DNA of 64,000 nt from Desulfogranum mediterraneum DSM 13871. Its GTDB lineage: Bacteria > Desulfobacterota > Desulfobulbia > Desulfobulbales > Desulfobulbaceae. A model generated the notes under the pieces. The model made no database searches and was not told where the DNA came from. It saw nothing but the letters and a program-made list of their open reading frames with translations. Where the stretch lies: assembly GCF_000429965.1 (NCBI RefSeq), contig NZ_AUCW01000003.1, forward strand, positions 124,001-188,000, written 5' to 3'. A program made the position numbers and the translations under genes. Below, piece after piece: positions 52,399 to 61,550 of the stretch; position 1 is the first letter of the stretch; each line of letters begins with the position of its first letter.

Positions 52399-52767
52399 TT
52401 ACTCTTTATCGATATCCCGGTGATAGACCTCCGGAGTGAAGGTACAGGCAGTCAAGTAAGCACGGAGATGCTCGGTGACCGCAACGCTGCGGTGCCGGCC
52501 TCCGGTACAGCCGATGGCCAGGGTAAGCTGCTCCCGCCCCTTACGCTGATGCTCTTCCAGCAGGAAACGGAGAAAAGGTTCCGCACCGGCCAGGAAACGA
52601 CGGCCGCCGTCATTGTTGAGGACATAGAGGGCCACCTGGGGATCACAGCCGGTGCCCCCCTGCAGTTCAGCCACCCAGTAAGGGTTGGGCAGAAAGCGCA
52701 CATCCAAGACCACATCCGCCTCCGGGTAGCCATGCTTGAATCCGAATGAATAAAGAACAATTTTCAC
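52399..52767 (-). CDS. Stand-alone RapZ C-terminal domain protein
   Basis: A 122-residue protein equal to the C-terminal domain of RapZ (YvcJ/YhbJ): VLYSFGFKHGYPEADVVLDV, RFLPNPYW, and IGCTGGRHRSVAVTEHL. In RapZ this part binds sRNA and glucosamine-6-phosphate and resembles phosphofructokinase; the N-terminal P-loop ATPase domain is absent. GTG start at 52767. A perfect TATAAT lies about 45 bases upstream. Alone it may bind RNA or a metabolite. Confidence 0.88.
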   Translation of the reverse strand: MKIVLYSFGFKHGYPEADVVLDVRFLPNPYWVAELQGGTGCDPQVALYVLNNDGGRRFLAGAEPFLRFLLEEHQRKGREQLTLAIGCTGGRHRSVAVTEHLRAYLTACTFTPEVYHRDIDKE

Positions 52768-52811
52768 GGCTCAACTCCCATTGGCTCTCCACTTGACACT
52801 GTACTGCTCAT

Positions 52812-52817
52812 ATTATA
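52812..52817 (-). promoter_or_regulatory. -10 element of the RapZ-domain gene
   Basis: A perfect TATAAT reads on the minus strand, preceded by TG. No good -35 stands at 16-18 bases; TTGACC is only 10 bases upstream. Start of transcription would lie about 40 bases before the GTG. Confidence 0.45.
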
Positions 52818-52883
52818 CATCCCCGCCGGTCAAAGGACAGGACTAAAACGATAATTCCCTGCCGCCCGGAAAGCCTGGGGCGC

Positions 52884-54668
52884 TCAGGTGGTGGAGCAGA
52901 GCATCCGGATGGACTCGGCCCGTTCACCGATGCCCCGTTTGAGCATCTCATGGTTGTAGGCGGCAATCACATCCTGTCGTTTCAACATCCCCAAGACCCA
53001 GGGTTCTTCCAGGGTCTCCACCACCGGGATCTCATCGATGCCCTTGACATCAAAGAGCTGCATGGCCTCGTAGAGATTGTCGTCCGGGGTCAGCATGATC
53101 ACGTCCCGGGTACAGATGGCCCCCACCAGGTAACAGACCCGCTGCTCGGCGTCATGGAGGATGGTCTTCACATCCTGCATGGAGACCACCCCGACCATCA
53201 AGCCCCTATGGTTGACCACAGGGAAATAGAAGCTGTCCCTGGCAAAGCGGAACAACTCGAGCAGGTGATTTATATTTGCGTTCTCACTGATAAAATCAAC
53301 ATCTTCGGTAATGGCCTTACCCACCCGGACAGACTTCATGATGGCCACCTCCCTGCCCTCATGGATGTTGATGCCCTGCCTGGTGAAGTCCACGGTGTCT
53401 ATGGAGTCGGGATAAAAACGGGACGAGGTGATGGTGCCGAGTACGGCGGTGAGCATCACCGGGATAATGATCATGTAGTTGCCGGTCATCTCAAAGAGCA
53501 GGAAGATGGCGGTGAGCGGCGCATGGGTGGAGGCCGCCAGGAAGGCCCCTATGCCCACCGTGGCATAGGCCCCGGACGAGGCGGTATACTCCGGAAAGGC
53601 CCCATGGACGATCCCGCCGAAGGCCCCGCCAATGACCGCCCCGATGAAGAGGGCCGGGGCAAAGACGCCTCCTGCCCCGCCGGAACCGAGGGTGATGGAG
53701 GTGGCAATGGACTTGAGAAAGATCAAGGCCAGCATCACCCAGACCACCCCGTGGCTGGCCAGGGCCTGCTCGATATACTCGTAGCCGTCTCCCATGACCT
53801 GGGGAAAAAAGATACCTATGCAGCCGATGACAAAGGCGCCGACAACGGGTTTGAGCTGGGCATGAATCCAGGTGATGCCCTGAAAACGGTCGCGGACCCA
53901 GTAGAAGAAACGGATATGGACCACGGCCAGCAGCCCCACCAACACCGCCATCAGGGTGTAGAGGGGCAGTTCGACAAAATAGTTGACGATCTGGTAATCG
54001 GGGATGGGGAAGGCCGAGACCTCACCGTAATAGGCCCTGGAAACCACGGTGGAGAGGGCCGAAGAGATCACCAGGGCGGAGAAGGAGGAGATCTCATAGG
54101 TGCCCAGGAGGACGATCTCGGCCGCAAAGAAGACCCCGGCCAGGGGGGCATTGAAGATCCCGGCAATTCCACCGGCACAGCCGGCGGCGATATAGACCTT
54201 CATCCGTTTACCCGAGACCCGGAACCGCTGTCCCACCTGGGAGCCCAGGGTACCGCCGATCTGGGCGATGGGTCCCTCTACCCCGGCGGAGTTGCCTGAG
54301 CCTATGGTCAGGGCCGTGGCCACGATCTTGATAAAGAGGTTGCGGGCCCGGAAGACGCCGTTTTCCAGGTTGACCCGACGGAGAAAGGTGGTGAGGCCAT
54401 AGCCGTTGACCTTGCCGGGAAAGGCCAGGGACAGGGGAATCAGAGCCGCGGCGCCCACCATGGGCAAGAGGGGCAGGAGTAGGATCCGCCAACCCCCCTC
54501 TCCGATCCTGAGCAGTTCATAGCCCCCGACAAAGACCACCTCGTGGACCATCTCAACCGACTCACGAAAGGCAATGATGGCCAGCCCGGCCATCACCCCG
54601 ATAAAGGCTGCAATGGTGATCATCCGGGTTCGTTCGCCGGGAAGAAAGAGTTTCAGTTTGGCCCGCAT
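52884..54668 (-). CDS. ClC-family chloride channel/transporter with CBS domains
   Basis: A 594-residue ClC protein: about 10 to 12 membrane helices (1-430) and a pair of CBS domains (about 455-580; VMLTPDDNLYEAMQLFDVKGIDEIPVV). Ion-path motifs: IGSGNSAGVEGPIAQIGG keeps the coordinating Ser and the gating Glu in GVEGP (GREGP in most relatives), and GGAGGVFAPALFIGA. The gating Glu is kept, so either proton-coupled exchange or gated channel activity is possible. CBS domains suggest nucleotide or ionic-strength control, which would fit osmotic regulation. Confidence 0.93.
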   Translation of the reverse strand: MRAKLKLFLPGERTRMITIAAFIGVMAGLAIIAFRESVEMVHEVVFVGGYELLRIGEGGWRILLLPLLPMVGAAALIPLSLAFPGKVNGYGLTTFLRRVNLENGVFRARNLFIKIVATALTIGSGNSAGVEGPIAQIGGTLGSQVGQRFRVSGKRMKVYIAAGCAGGIAGIFNAPLAGVFFAAEIVLLGTYEISSFSALVISSALSTVVSRAYYGEVSAFPIPDYQIVNYFVELPLYTLMAVLVGLLAVVHIRFFYWVRDRFQGITWIHAQLKPVVGAFVIGCIGIFFPQVMGDGYEYIEQALASHGVVWVMLALIFLKSIATSITLGSGGAGGVFAPALFIGAVIGGAFGGIVHGAFPEYTASSGAYATVGIGAFLAASTHAPLTAIFLLFEMTGNYMIIIPVMLTAVLGTITSSRFYPDSIDTVDFTRQGINIHEGREVAIMKSVRVGKAITEDVDFISENANINHLLELFRFARDSFYFPVVNHRGLMVGVVSMQDVKTILHDAEQRVCYLVGAICTRDVIMLTPDDNLYEAMQLFDVKGIDEIPVVETLEEPWVLGMLKRQDVIAAYNHEMLKRGIGERAESIRMLCSTT

Positions 54669-55107
54669 ACCTGCTCCGGAGCAGCACTCCGCAGGGAGTG
54701 CAGCTGTAAATGAATAAAATCACCCCTGTCCGACAGGCACGATCGCCGGCCAGCTAGGTCTTGATGACACGCTCTGCGGAACAGGTCCCAGGCCTGCCGC
54801 TGACAGGCGTCCTCTTCCCCAAAGCCAATATTCCTGCGCACAACAGGGCGGCAGGGATGGCAAAAAGGGGCAGCATACCAAAAGAACGGTAAGTTTGGTA
54901 CGCTTATTTCCGCGGGATTAAACATTTAGCACCGTTCCGGATCCCGTCCCGGTTGAGCAGAGCTCCCGACTCCGCTCTTTTCCTGGTTTCCGCTGTTTAC
55001 AGAAGGGCTTTTCAGCACTACTAGTGGTGTCATTGCTCCCTGCCGGTGCAGCTCGGCTGCAGCCTGCAGGGCCTCGTCCTGTTAACCCCCAGCTGAGGAT
55101 CTGTACC
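54669..55107. other. Intergenic region between clc and a small gene
   Basis: A 439-base gap between divergent genes. No gene supported. It contains an inverted repeat TACCAAA-N11-TTTGGTA at 54876-54900, a possible operator for either side, in a locally AT-richer stretch. Confidence 0.5.
54876..54900. promoter_or_regulatory. Operator-like inverted repeat
   Basis: TACCAAA (54876-54882) and TTTGGTA (54894-54900), 7-base arms with 11 bases between. It lies 208 bases upstream of each flanking gene, roughly midway. Confidence 0.4.
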
Positions 55108-55287
55108 ATGTCCCAAAGCAAACGCACACCCAACCCGGAACGCGTCGCCTTTCTCCGCTCCCTGCCCCAGGAGGTCAAAGCAACCATCAGTGGTGAGGAG
55201 GCTGAGCAGTTTATGTTTGAAGAAGAGATTCCGGAATCCCTCTATACCAAGATCAAGGCCTATATCATCGACGAGCAGGAGGACTAG
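55108..55287 (+). CDS. Small acidic hypothetical protein
   Basis: A 59-residue acidic protein, MSQSKRTPNPERVAFLRSLP, then EEVAEQ-type acidic helices and the C-terminal IDEQED. No family recognised, no signal or membrane segment. The ATG at 55108 is preferred over an upstream in-frame start because upstream residues are Pro/Leu-rich; ribosome site GAGGATC is 12 bases before it. Coding is plausible from codon choice and composition. Confidence 0.55.
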   Translation: MSQSKRTPNPERVAFLRSLPQEVKATISGEEAEQFMFEEEIPESLYTKIKAYIIDEQED

Positions 55288-55761
55288 CCGCCGCTCCCGG
55301 GACCGCGGCCTCAGCCCGGCAACCCTGTCCGGGCAGGCCGGGCCCCAAAACCATGCCATGGCTGGAAAACTGGAAGGATCATCTAGAGTTGTCGCCTGGG
55401 GCCAGGCCGCCTTTGGAGCCGACGCTTTAACATTGCATAATACATTGTTTTAGTTTATCTTGTCGCTTTATTGTATCTTATTGCTTAGCCCTGGTCAGAC
55501 TCAAAAATTTGACGATCAGCTTGAAGGATACGATATTGTTCTTTTTTATCAGCTCCCCATTGGGGCAGAATAGCAGACCAAGGGCCCGCACTGGGCTTTT
55601 CATTGAATGAAGCGTCAATCATTTATAATCCACAACAGGTTTATCAGGATATAAAGTATGTTTAATTCTCTGGTCGTTGTCCGGAGAATTTTCTTTTTTC
55701 AACCCCTTTCCGGCAGCATGACTGTCGGAAAACAGTAACCACCGTGTAAGGAGAATGAGCT
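55288..55761. other. AT-rich upstream region of PFOR
   Basis: A 474-base gap. The first 130 bases are GC-rich, the rest clearly AT-richer than the surroundings, as expected for a strong regulated promoter region. Two promoter-like elements stand out: TTGACG-17-GATATT at 55509-55537 and TTGAAT-15-TATAAT at 55603-55629. No gene is supported; the leader before PFOR would be 130 to 220 bases. Confidence 0.55.
55603..55629 (+). promoter_or_regulatory. Candidate PFOR promoter
   Basis: TTGAAT (55603-55608), 15-base spacer, perfect TATAAT (55624-55629). Spacing is two bases short of ideal. A second candidate (TTGACG-17-GATATT) lies about 95 bases upstream. Confidence 0.5.
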
Positions 55762-58700
55762 ATGTCGCGAAAAATGGTAACCATTGACGGCAACCAGGCA
55801 TGTACCCATGTTGCCTATGCCACCAGTGAAGTCATCACAATCTATCCCATTACGCCATCCTCTCCGATGGCGGCAGAAGCCGATGCCAAGGCGAACGCGA
55901 AACAAGAGAATATCTGGGGCTCCATCCCGGTTATCTCTCAGATGCAATCCGAAGGTGGTGTGGCCGGTGCACTACACGGCTCCCTGAATTCAGGCGCCCT
56001 TTGTACGACCTTTACCGCTTCCCAGGGGCTGCTGCTCATGCTGCCCAACATGTACAAGATCGCCGGTGAGTTGACCCCCACCGTTTTCCACGTAACCGCC
56101 CGTGCCCTCGCCTACCAGGGTCTGTCCATCTTTGGCGACCACAGCGACGTGATGTCCGCCCGTCAGACCGGTTGGGCCATGCTCTGTGCCCAGAATGTCC
56201 AGGAAGCCCAGGACATGGCGCTGATCTCCACCCAGGCCACCCTCCAGTCCCGCATCCCTTTCCTCCACTTCTTCGACGGCTTCCGTACCTCCCATGAGGT
56301 TGCCAAGATCGAAGAACTGACCATGGATGACATGCGTGAGATGATCGACGAAGACCTGATCATCGAGCACCGTGAGCGCGCCCTGACCCCGGACAAACCC
56401 TCCATGTGCGGTACTGCTCAGAACCCTGACGTCTACTTCACCGGTCGTGAGACCGTCAACAAGTACTACGAAGCCATTCCTGCCATTGTTCAGGAAAACA
56501 TGGACAAGTTCGCCGCCATGACCGGTCGTCAGTACAACCTCTTTGATTACTACGGCTCTCCGGATGCCACCGACGTCATCGTGATCATGGGTTCCGGTGC
56601 CGAGGTTGTGGCCTCCACCGTCGATTACCTGGCTGCCCAGGGTGAAAAAATCGGTATGGTCATCGTCCGTCTGTTCCGGCCCTTTGACCAGGTTGCCATG
56701 GTCAATGCCCTGCCCCAGACCGTAGAGCGAATCACGGTCCTGGATCGTACCAAGGAGCCCGGCGCCCTTGGCGAGCCCCTCTACCTGGACGTTCGTGCCG
56801 CCGTCGGCGAAGCTGCCGAGATGAATCCGACCATGATGCTGCCCATCATCCTGGGTGGTCGTTACGGACTGGGCTCTGCCGAGTTCACTCCGGGCATGGT
56901 CAAGGCGGTCTACGACAACATGGCCTCCTTTGCGCCCAAGCGCAAGTTCTGTGTCGGCCCCAACGATGACGTGGCCTTCACCAGCCTCTCCTACGACAAG
57001 AACTTCAACATCGAAGGCGATGATGTCTATCGGGCCCTGTTCTATGGTCTGGGTTCTGATGGTACCGTTGGTGCCAACAAGAACACCATCAAGATCATCG
57101 GCGGCGAGACCGAGAACTCTACCCAGGGTTACTTTGTCTATGACTCCAAGAAGTCCGGCTCCATGACCGTCTCTCACCTCCGTTTCGGTGAGAACCAGGT
57201 GGTTGCCCCCTACCTGATCAACAAGGCCAGCTTCATCGCCTGTCATAACTTTGCCTTCCTGGACAGCTACGACATGCTGGCCAACCTGGAAGAAAACGGT
57301 ACCTTCCTGCTGACCACCAACTTCTCCAAGGACGAGATCTGGGCCCATCTGCCCGCCCTTGCCCAGCGACAGTTGATCGAGAAGAATGCCAAGTTCTTCA
57401 TCATCGATGCGGTCAAGCTCGGTCAGGCCATCGGCCTGGGCGCCCGGATCAACATGATCATGCAGACCGCCTTCTTCATGATCTCCGGTATCCTCACCAA
57501 GGAAGATGCCATCGAGGCCATCAAGAAGGCCATCAAGAAGACCTACGGCATCAAGGGCGACAAGATCGTCAACATGAACTATGCCGCAGTTGACGGTGCC
57601 ATCGAGAACGTGGTTGAAGTTGCCCTGCCCAGCGAGGTAACCGGTCACGAGATACCACCCACCGTTCCTGCGGAGGCTCCTGAGTTTGTCAAGGATATCA
57701 CTGCCAAGATGATGGAAGGCCGCGGCGAAGAGATCAAGGTCTCTGAGATGCCTGACAACGGTCGCTGGCCCACCGCCACCACCCAGTGGGAGAAGCGGAA
57801 CATCGCGGTCAACGTCGCGACCTGGGATCCCGAAGCCTGTATCCAGTGTGGACGCTGTTCTCTGGTCTGCCCGCACGGCTGTATCCGGATGAAGGTTGCC
57901 ACCCCTGAGGCCCTTGAAGCCGCCGGTGCCACCGCCGACTTCAAGACCGCCGATGCGGTTGGTAAAGAGTACAAGGGCATGAAGTTCACCATGCAGATCT
58001 CCACCGCCGACTGTTGCGGTTGTACCCTCTGTGTGAGTGTCTGTCCTGCCCGCAAGAAGGACAAGGACGGCAACAAGACCGACAATGCTGCCCTGACCAT
58101 GATCCCCAACACCGAGGAAGTCCTCGAGCACGAGAGCAAGAACTGGCAGTCCTTCCTCAAGCTGCCCGAGGTAGATCGCGCCACCATCAAGCCGGCCACC
58201 ATCAAGGGCAGTCAGTTCCTGCGGCCCCTGTTTGAGTTCTCCGGCGCCTGTGCCGGTTGTGGTGAGACCCCCTATGTCAAGCTGGTCACCCAGCTCTTTG
58301 GTGATCGGATGATGGTCGCCAACGCCACCGGTTGTTCCTCCATCTACGGCGGCAACCTGCCCACCACCCCCTACTGCACCCGCGATGACGGTCGTGGTCC
58401 GGCCTGGTCCAACTCGCTGTTCGAGGACAACGCCGAGTATGGCCTGGGTATGCGTCAGGCCGTGGACAAACTGGGTATGCAGGCTACCGAGCTCCTGGAA
58501 GCTGCTGCTGCCGACGGGCTGGTGGACAAGGCTGCTGCCGACGCCATCCTGGATGCTGAGATGAAGGATCAGGAGGCCATCGAGGCCCAGCGTGAGCGGA
58601 TCGCCGCCCTCAAGGCAAGCCTGGAAGGCTCCAAAGAGATCGTGGCCAAGCGCTTGGCTGCAGTGGCCGATTACCTGGTGAAGAAGTCAGTCTGGATCTT

Positions 58701-59334
58701 CGGTGGTGACGGCTGGGCCTATGACATCGGTTACGGCGGATTGGATCACGTCCTGGCCTCCGGTCAGAACGTCAACGTCATGGTCATGGATACCGAGGTC
58801 TACTCCAACACCGGTGGTCAGATGTCCAAGTCCACCCCGCGTGCCGCGGTTGCCCAGTTTGCCGCTGGCGGTAAGAATGCCCCCAAGAAAAACATGGGCA
58901 TGATCTTCTCCACCTTCGGTAATGTCTATGTGGCTCGGATCTCCCTCGGTGCCAACCCCCAGCAGGCCATCAAGGCCATTGCCGAGGCCGAGGCCTATGA
59001 CGGACCTTCCCTGATCATCGCCTACGCCCACTGCATCAACCACGGCATCAATATGGCCAATGGTCTGGAGCAGCAGAAGAAGGCGGTTGAGTGTGGTCAC
59101 TGGTCCCTGTACCGCTACAACCCGGACCTGGAAGCCGATGGCAAGAACCCGATGACCATCGACAGTAAGGAGCCCACCATCTCCTTTGCCGACTATGCCT
59201 TGAACGAAAATCGTTACCGGATGCTGAAGATTGCAAATCCGGAAATGACCGACCAGTTGATGGAAGCATCCCAGAAGGATACGGACAAATCCTGGAAGAT
59301 GTTGAAGGCCTGGGCCAAGGCGCTGGACGCCTAA
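55762..59334 (+). CDS. nifJ: Pyruvate:ferredoxin (flavodoxin) oxidoreductase, single-chain
   Basis: PFOR (1190 residues) decarboxylates pyruvate to acetyl-CoA and reduces ferredoxin, the central carbon step of anaerobes. Domains: pyruvate-binding/ThDP halves (VAYATSEVITIYPITPSSPM at 12-31), gamma part, two [4Fe-4S] ferredoxin sites (Cys693, 696, 699, 703; Cys751, 754, 757, 761), and the C-terminal ThDP domain with proximal-cluster ACAGCGET and GDGWAYDIGYGG. Unlike its neighbours it uses many GGT, CGT and GTT codons, a sign of high expression. ATG at 55762 follows GGAGAAT. A terminator follows 33 bases downstream. Confidence 0.97.
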   Translation: MSRKMVTIDGNQACTHVAYATSEVITIYPITPSSPMAAEADAKANAKQENIWGSIPVISQMQSEGGVAGALHGSLNSGALCTTFTASQGLLLMLPNMYKIAGELTPTVFHVTARALAYQGLSIFGDHSDVMSARQTGWAMLCAQNVQEAQDMALISTQATLQSRIPFLHFFDGFRTSHEVAKIEELTMDDMREMIDEDLIIEHRERALTPDKPSMCGTAQNPDVYFTGRETVNKYYEAIPAIVQENMDKFAAMTGRQYNLFDYYGSPDATDVIVIMGSGAEVVASTVDYLAAQGEKIGMVIVRLFRPFDQVAMVNALPQTVERITVLDRTKEPGALGEPLYLDVRAAVGEAAEMNPTMMLPIILGGRYGLGSAEFTPGMVKAVYDNMASFAPKRKFCVGPNDDVAFTSLSYDKNFNIEGDDVYRALFYGLGSDGTVGANKNTIKIIGGETENSTQGYFVYDSKKSGSMTVSHLRFGENQVVAPYLINKASFIACHNFAFLDSYDMLANLEENGTFLLTTNFSKDEIWAHLPALAQRQLIEKNAKFFIIDAVKLGQAIGLGARINMIMQTAFFMISGILTKEDAIEAIKKAIKKTYGIKGDKIVNMNYAAVDGAIENVVEVALPSEVTGHEIPPTVPAEAPEFVKDITAKMMEGRGEEIKVSEMPDNGRWPTATTQWEKRNIAVNVATWDPEACIQCGRCSLVCPHGCIRMKVATPEALEAAGATADFKTADAVGKEYKGMKFTMQISTADCCGCTLCVSVCPARKKDKDGNKTDNAALTMIPNTEEVLEHESKNWQSFLKLPEVDRATIKPATIKGSQFLRPLFEFSGACAGCGETPYVKLVTQLFGDRMMVANATGCSSIYGGNLPTTPYCTRDDGRGPAWSNSLFEDNAEYGLGMRQAVDKLGMQATELLEAAAADGLVDKAAADAILDAEMKDQEAIEAQRERIAALKASLEGSKEIVAKRLAAVADYLVKKSVWIFGGDGWAYDIGYGGLDHVLASGQNVNVMVMDTEVYSNTGGQMSKSTPRAAVAQFAAGGKNAPKKNMGMIFSTFGNVYVARISLGANPQQAIKAIAEAEAYDGPSLIIAYAHCINHGINMANGLEQQKKAVECGHWSLYRYNPDLEADGKNPMTIDSKEPTISFADYALNENRYRMLKIANPEMTDQLMEASQKDTDKSWKMLKAWAKALDA

Positions 59335-59366
59335 TCCCTTCCCCTTTCAACAGACGTAGGACCCTT

Positions 59367-59405
59367 CAGCCCTGCCGGTTATCCGGCAGGGCTGATTTGT
59401 TTTTA
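59367..59405 (+). terminator. Intrinsic terminator of PFOR
   Basis: CAGCCCTGCCGG (59367-59378) pairs perfectly with CCGGCAGGGCTG (59383-59394) around a TTAT loop, followed by a T-rich run. Confidence 0.92.
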
Positions 59406-59418
59406 TATCATTTTTCTC

Positions 59419-59449
59419 TTGCTTTTTTTATGGAGCCTCTTGATATATA
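59419..59449 (+). promoter_or_regulatory. Candidate promoter of the CBS gene
   Basis: TTGCTT (59419-59424) and TGATATATA around 59441-59449 give a -10-like TATATA, with 17-19 base spacing depending on the exact hexamer. About 60 bases before the CBS ATG. Confidence 0.4.
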
Positions 59450-59506
59450 TAGTGAGGAACGATCCAATCCTATTCGACCCTAATAGCCAAGAAGGAGCCT
59501 GTTAGT

Positions 59507-59971
59507 ATGCAGTTATTTGCAAAAGACATAATGATAAAAAACTACGACACCATCAATGTGGACGCCCCTGCCGGAGAGGCCATCAAAAGAATTCTCCATG
59601 CCAAGGTGCGCCCCACCGGCCATAAGCCCGTCAGCCTGATGGTGGTGGATGAGGCCCATCGCCTGGTGGGTACGGTCAGCATGTTCTACATTCTCTATCA
59701 CCTGCGACCCTCCTTTTTGAATTTCGGGATCGATGGCGATACCCTGGCCTGGAAGGGAGAGTTGGATGAGTTCGTCAGATCGGTCAAGGAAAAGTCGGTT
59801 CGTCAAATCATGAACACCACCTTTCCCAGTGTCCCCTCGGATGAACCCCTGATGCCCATTGTGGACAAGATGATCAAGGACCGGATCCGACGGATAGCGG
59901 TGGTGGATAACGGCAAGCTGGTGGGGGTGGTCTACCTCTCAGACATCTTTTTCCATCTCTTCAACGACTAG
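59507..59971 (+). CDS. Two-CBS-domain protein
   Basis: A 154-residue soluble protein of two CBS motifs (about 3-70 and 95-152; MVVDEAHRLVGTVSMFYILY; RRIAVVDNGKLVGVVYLSDI), a Bateman module that binds adenine nucleotides or S-adenosyl compounds and reports energy or ionic state. Between them is a 25-residue insert with Trp. It has its own promoter-like element and terminator, downstream of PFOR. ATG with AAGGAG upstream. Confidence 0.88.
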   Translation: MQLFAKDIMIKNYDTINVDAPAGEAIKRILHAKVRPTGHKPVSLMVVDEAHRLVGTVSMFYILYHLRPSFLNFGIDGDTLAWKGELDEFVRSVKEKSVRQIMNTTFPSVPSDEPLMPIVDKMIKDRIRRIAVVDNGKLVGVVYLSDIFFHLFND

Positions 59972-60004
59972 GCCCCTTCACCCTGTCAGGCTCAGAAGAC
60001 CGAT

Positions 60005-60050
60005 AAAAAAAAACGCCGTAACATCCTGGGATGTTACGGCGTTTTTTTTT
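60005..60050. terminator. Bidirectional intrinsic terminator
   Basis: AACGCCGTAACAT and ATGTTACGGCGTT form a perfect stem, flanked by A on the left and T on the right, so it works for the CBS gene (+) and the YkgJ gene (-). Confidence 0.95.
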
Positions 60051-60114
60051 ACTCTCCCCCAGGTCCGAGAAGGCAGCCGGGGGACGATGGTTGGGCTCTG
60101 GGGTGCGGCAGTGA

Positions 60115-61059
60115 CTAGTTACCACCTCGCTCCTGTACCATCTGGTCCCGCTCGGCCTTCAGTTCCAGATACTCCCGCTCAGCATCCTTGAGGGCGTTGT
60201 CCTGGCGTTCCTTGATCTCCGCCACCTTCTTCTGGAGTTTCTCTTCGCGGATGGTCATGGCACCGGCACCAAAGAGGGTATTGGCCAGATACTGGAACGA
60301 GAACTCCATCAGCTTGATGTCATCCTCCCTGATCTCCTCGATGGTGGCCTCATCGACCTCATAGGTCTCCAGAAAGGAGCTCTCAAAGATAAATTTACGA
60401 AAGGTATCCAGGTCGGTGGAGGCCATGAAGAACATCCGCTTGGCCGCATCACTGAGGCTTGCCTGATGACCAAAGGACTTGCGGCGCATCACCAGCCGCA
60501 ACCACTCCTTGTTCATCTCATCCCGCTGGTCAACCCCCTGATCGGCCCGCCACTCACCGATGGTCCACTGCTTGGGCTCCAGGTGGCCCTTACAGTGGTC
60601 CTCCTTGACGATAAAAAAGAATTTATCCTCTGCTGCGTCATCGGTGCCGCCTTCATGAAAGTCGGCCATGCCGATGGGATAGTAGCGACAGGCCGTGGGC
60701 CGATCCTCATAGACCGTGCAACCATCCGGGGTAACAAAGGGACAACCATTCTTCTCCCCCGCCAGTTTGAGCTGTACTCCGGGCATATCGGTCTTTTCCA
60801 AAAAGGTAGGCTCGGTATACTGGGTGATAAACTCGTGGGCTGCCAGCTTGAGTCGTTTGCGCAGCACCAGGATATCATAAGGAGTAAGGATGATTTTGAT
60901 GTTATGACAGCAGGCGGTAAAACAGGAGACGCCTGGATGGCATTCAAACTGTAAGGCTGAATCCAGGGTCAGCTTTTCGGGCAGGATGTTGGACGGGTTT
61001 TTGTCCGTACTCTTGAAGATGGTGGAATCGCATTGTGCTGGTTGCACTTTCTCAGACAT
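60115..61059 (-). CDS. YkgJ-family Cys-cluster protein (Fe-S, zinc or iron-chelatase-like)
   Basis: A 314-residue cytoplasmic protein with the YkgJ/DUF cysteine-cluster domain: CHPGVSCFTACCHNIKIILTP near 38-58, then NGCPFVTPDGCTVYEDRP and ACRYYPIG (about 108-137), presumed to bind a metal cluster. The rest is charged and helical with a coiled-coil C-terminus. Many family members in sulfate reducers are described only as zinc/iron-chelating or Fe-S proteins. It shares a bidirectional terminator with the CBS gene and has a good promoter 140 bases upstream. Confidence 0.85.
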   Translation of the reverse strand: MSEKVQPAQCDSTIFKSTDKNPSNILPEKLTLDSALQFECHPGVSCFTACCHNIKIILTPYDILVLRKRLKLAAHEFITQYTEPTFLEKTDMPGVQLKLAGEKNGCPFVTPDGCTVYEDRPTACRYYPIGMADFHEGGTDDAAEDKFFFIVKEDHCKGHLEPKQWTIGEWRADQGVDQRDEMNKEWLRLVMRRKSFGHQASLSDAAKRMFFMASTDLDTFRKFIFESSFLETYEVDEATIEEIREDDIKLMEFSFQYLANTLFGAGAMTIREEKLQKKVAEIKERQDNALKDAEREYLELKAERDQMVQERGGN

Positions 61060-61202
61060 TTTGTACCTCTTTTAGAAAACCGTCGGCAAACCGTATGGGC
61101 TACAGCTCTCCCAACGGCTTCAAATCTCAATTTACTCAAGGTTCCATGGCCCAGTGGAACAGGGTCAGGGCCCTTCTGCCAGCGTGTGAACAGGAACTTG
61201 GT

Positions 61203-61230
61203 ATTGTACCATGTCCCGACCCCCTGTCAA
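61203..61230 (-). promoter_or_regulatory. Strong promoter of the YkgJ-family gene
   Basis: Minus-strand TTGACA (61225-61230), 16-base spacer, TACAAT (61203-61208): perfect -35 and five of six -10 bases. It gives a leader of about 135 bases. Confidence 0.65.
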
Positions 61231-61525
61231 ATCTAATTGTCTGTTTTCCTGGCTCCTGCCGAGCAAAAAACCAGGAAGAACCGCCTGCCATCGTCGCAGA
61301 AATCCGCCTAAATTGGCCGACCATGCCACTGCGCCCAGCGCCCTGCTGCAAGCCGGTAAGGGGACGCTTTGTCTCAAATTCCGTGGTGTTGACCCCTTCA
61401 GCACATCGCAGAATCCCCCACAAGGGTCCGGCCGGAGCCCACCGTTTTCAGCTGGTTGCCTTCGATTTTTGGTGAAATTTTCCTCGCCTTCCTTTACAGT
61501 ATCGCCTTCCATCAGCTACCATATA

Positions 61526-61550
61526 GTTAACAGAAAAGGTTAACAGAAAA
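61526..61550 (+). repeat. GTTAACAGAAAA direct repeat
   Basis: Identical 12-mers at 61526-61537 and 61539-61550, each holding the GTTAAC palindrome, with a 13-base period (just over one helical turn) and about 67 bases before the small acidic gene. A regulator-binding tandem site is possible. Confidence 0.6.

Noticed and set aside
61035-61475. 146-codon plus frame in the gap after the YkgJ gene
   Set aside because: Starts inside the YkgJ gene's 5' end, is Arg/Pro-rich, and overlaps a promoter read on the other strand.
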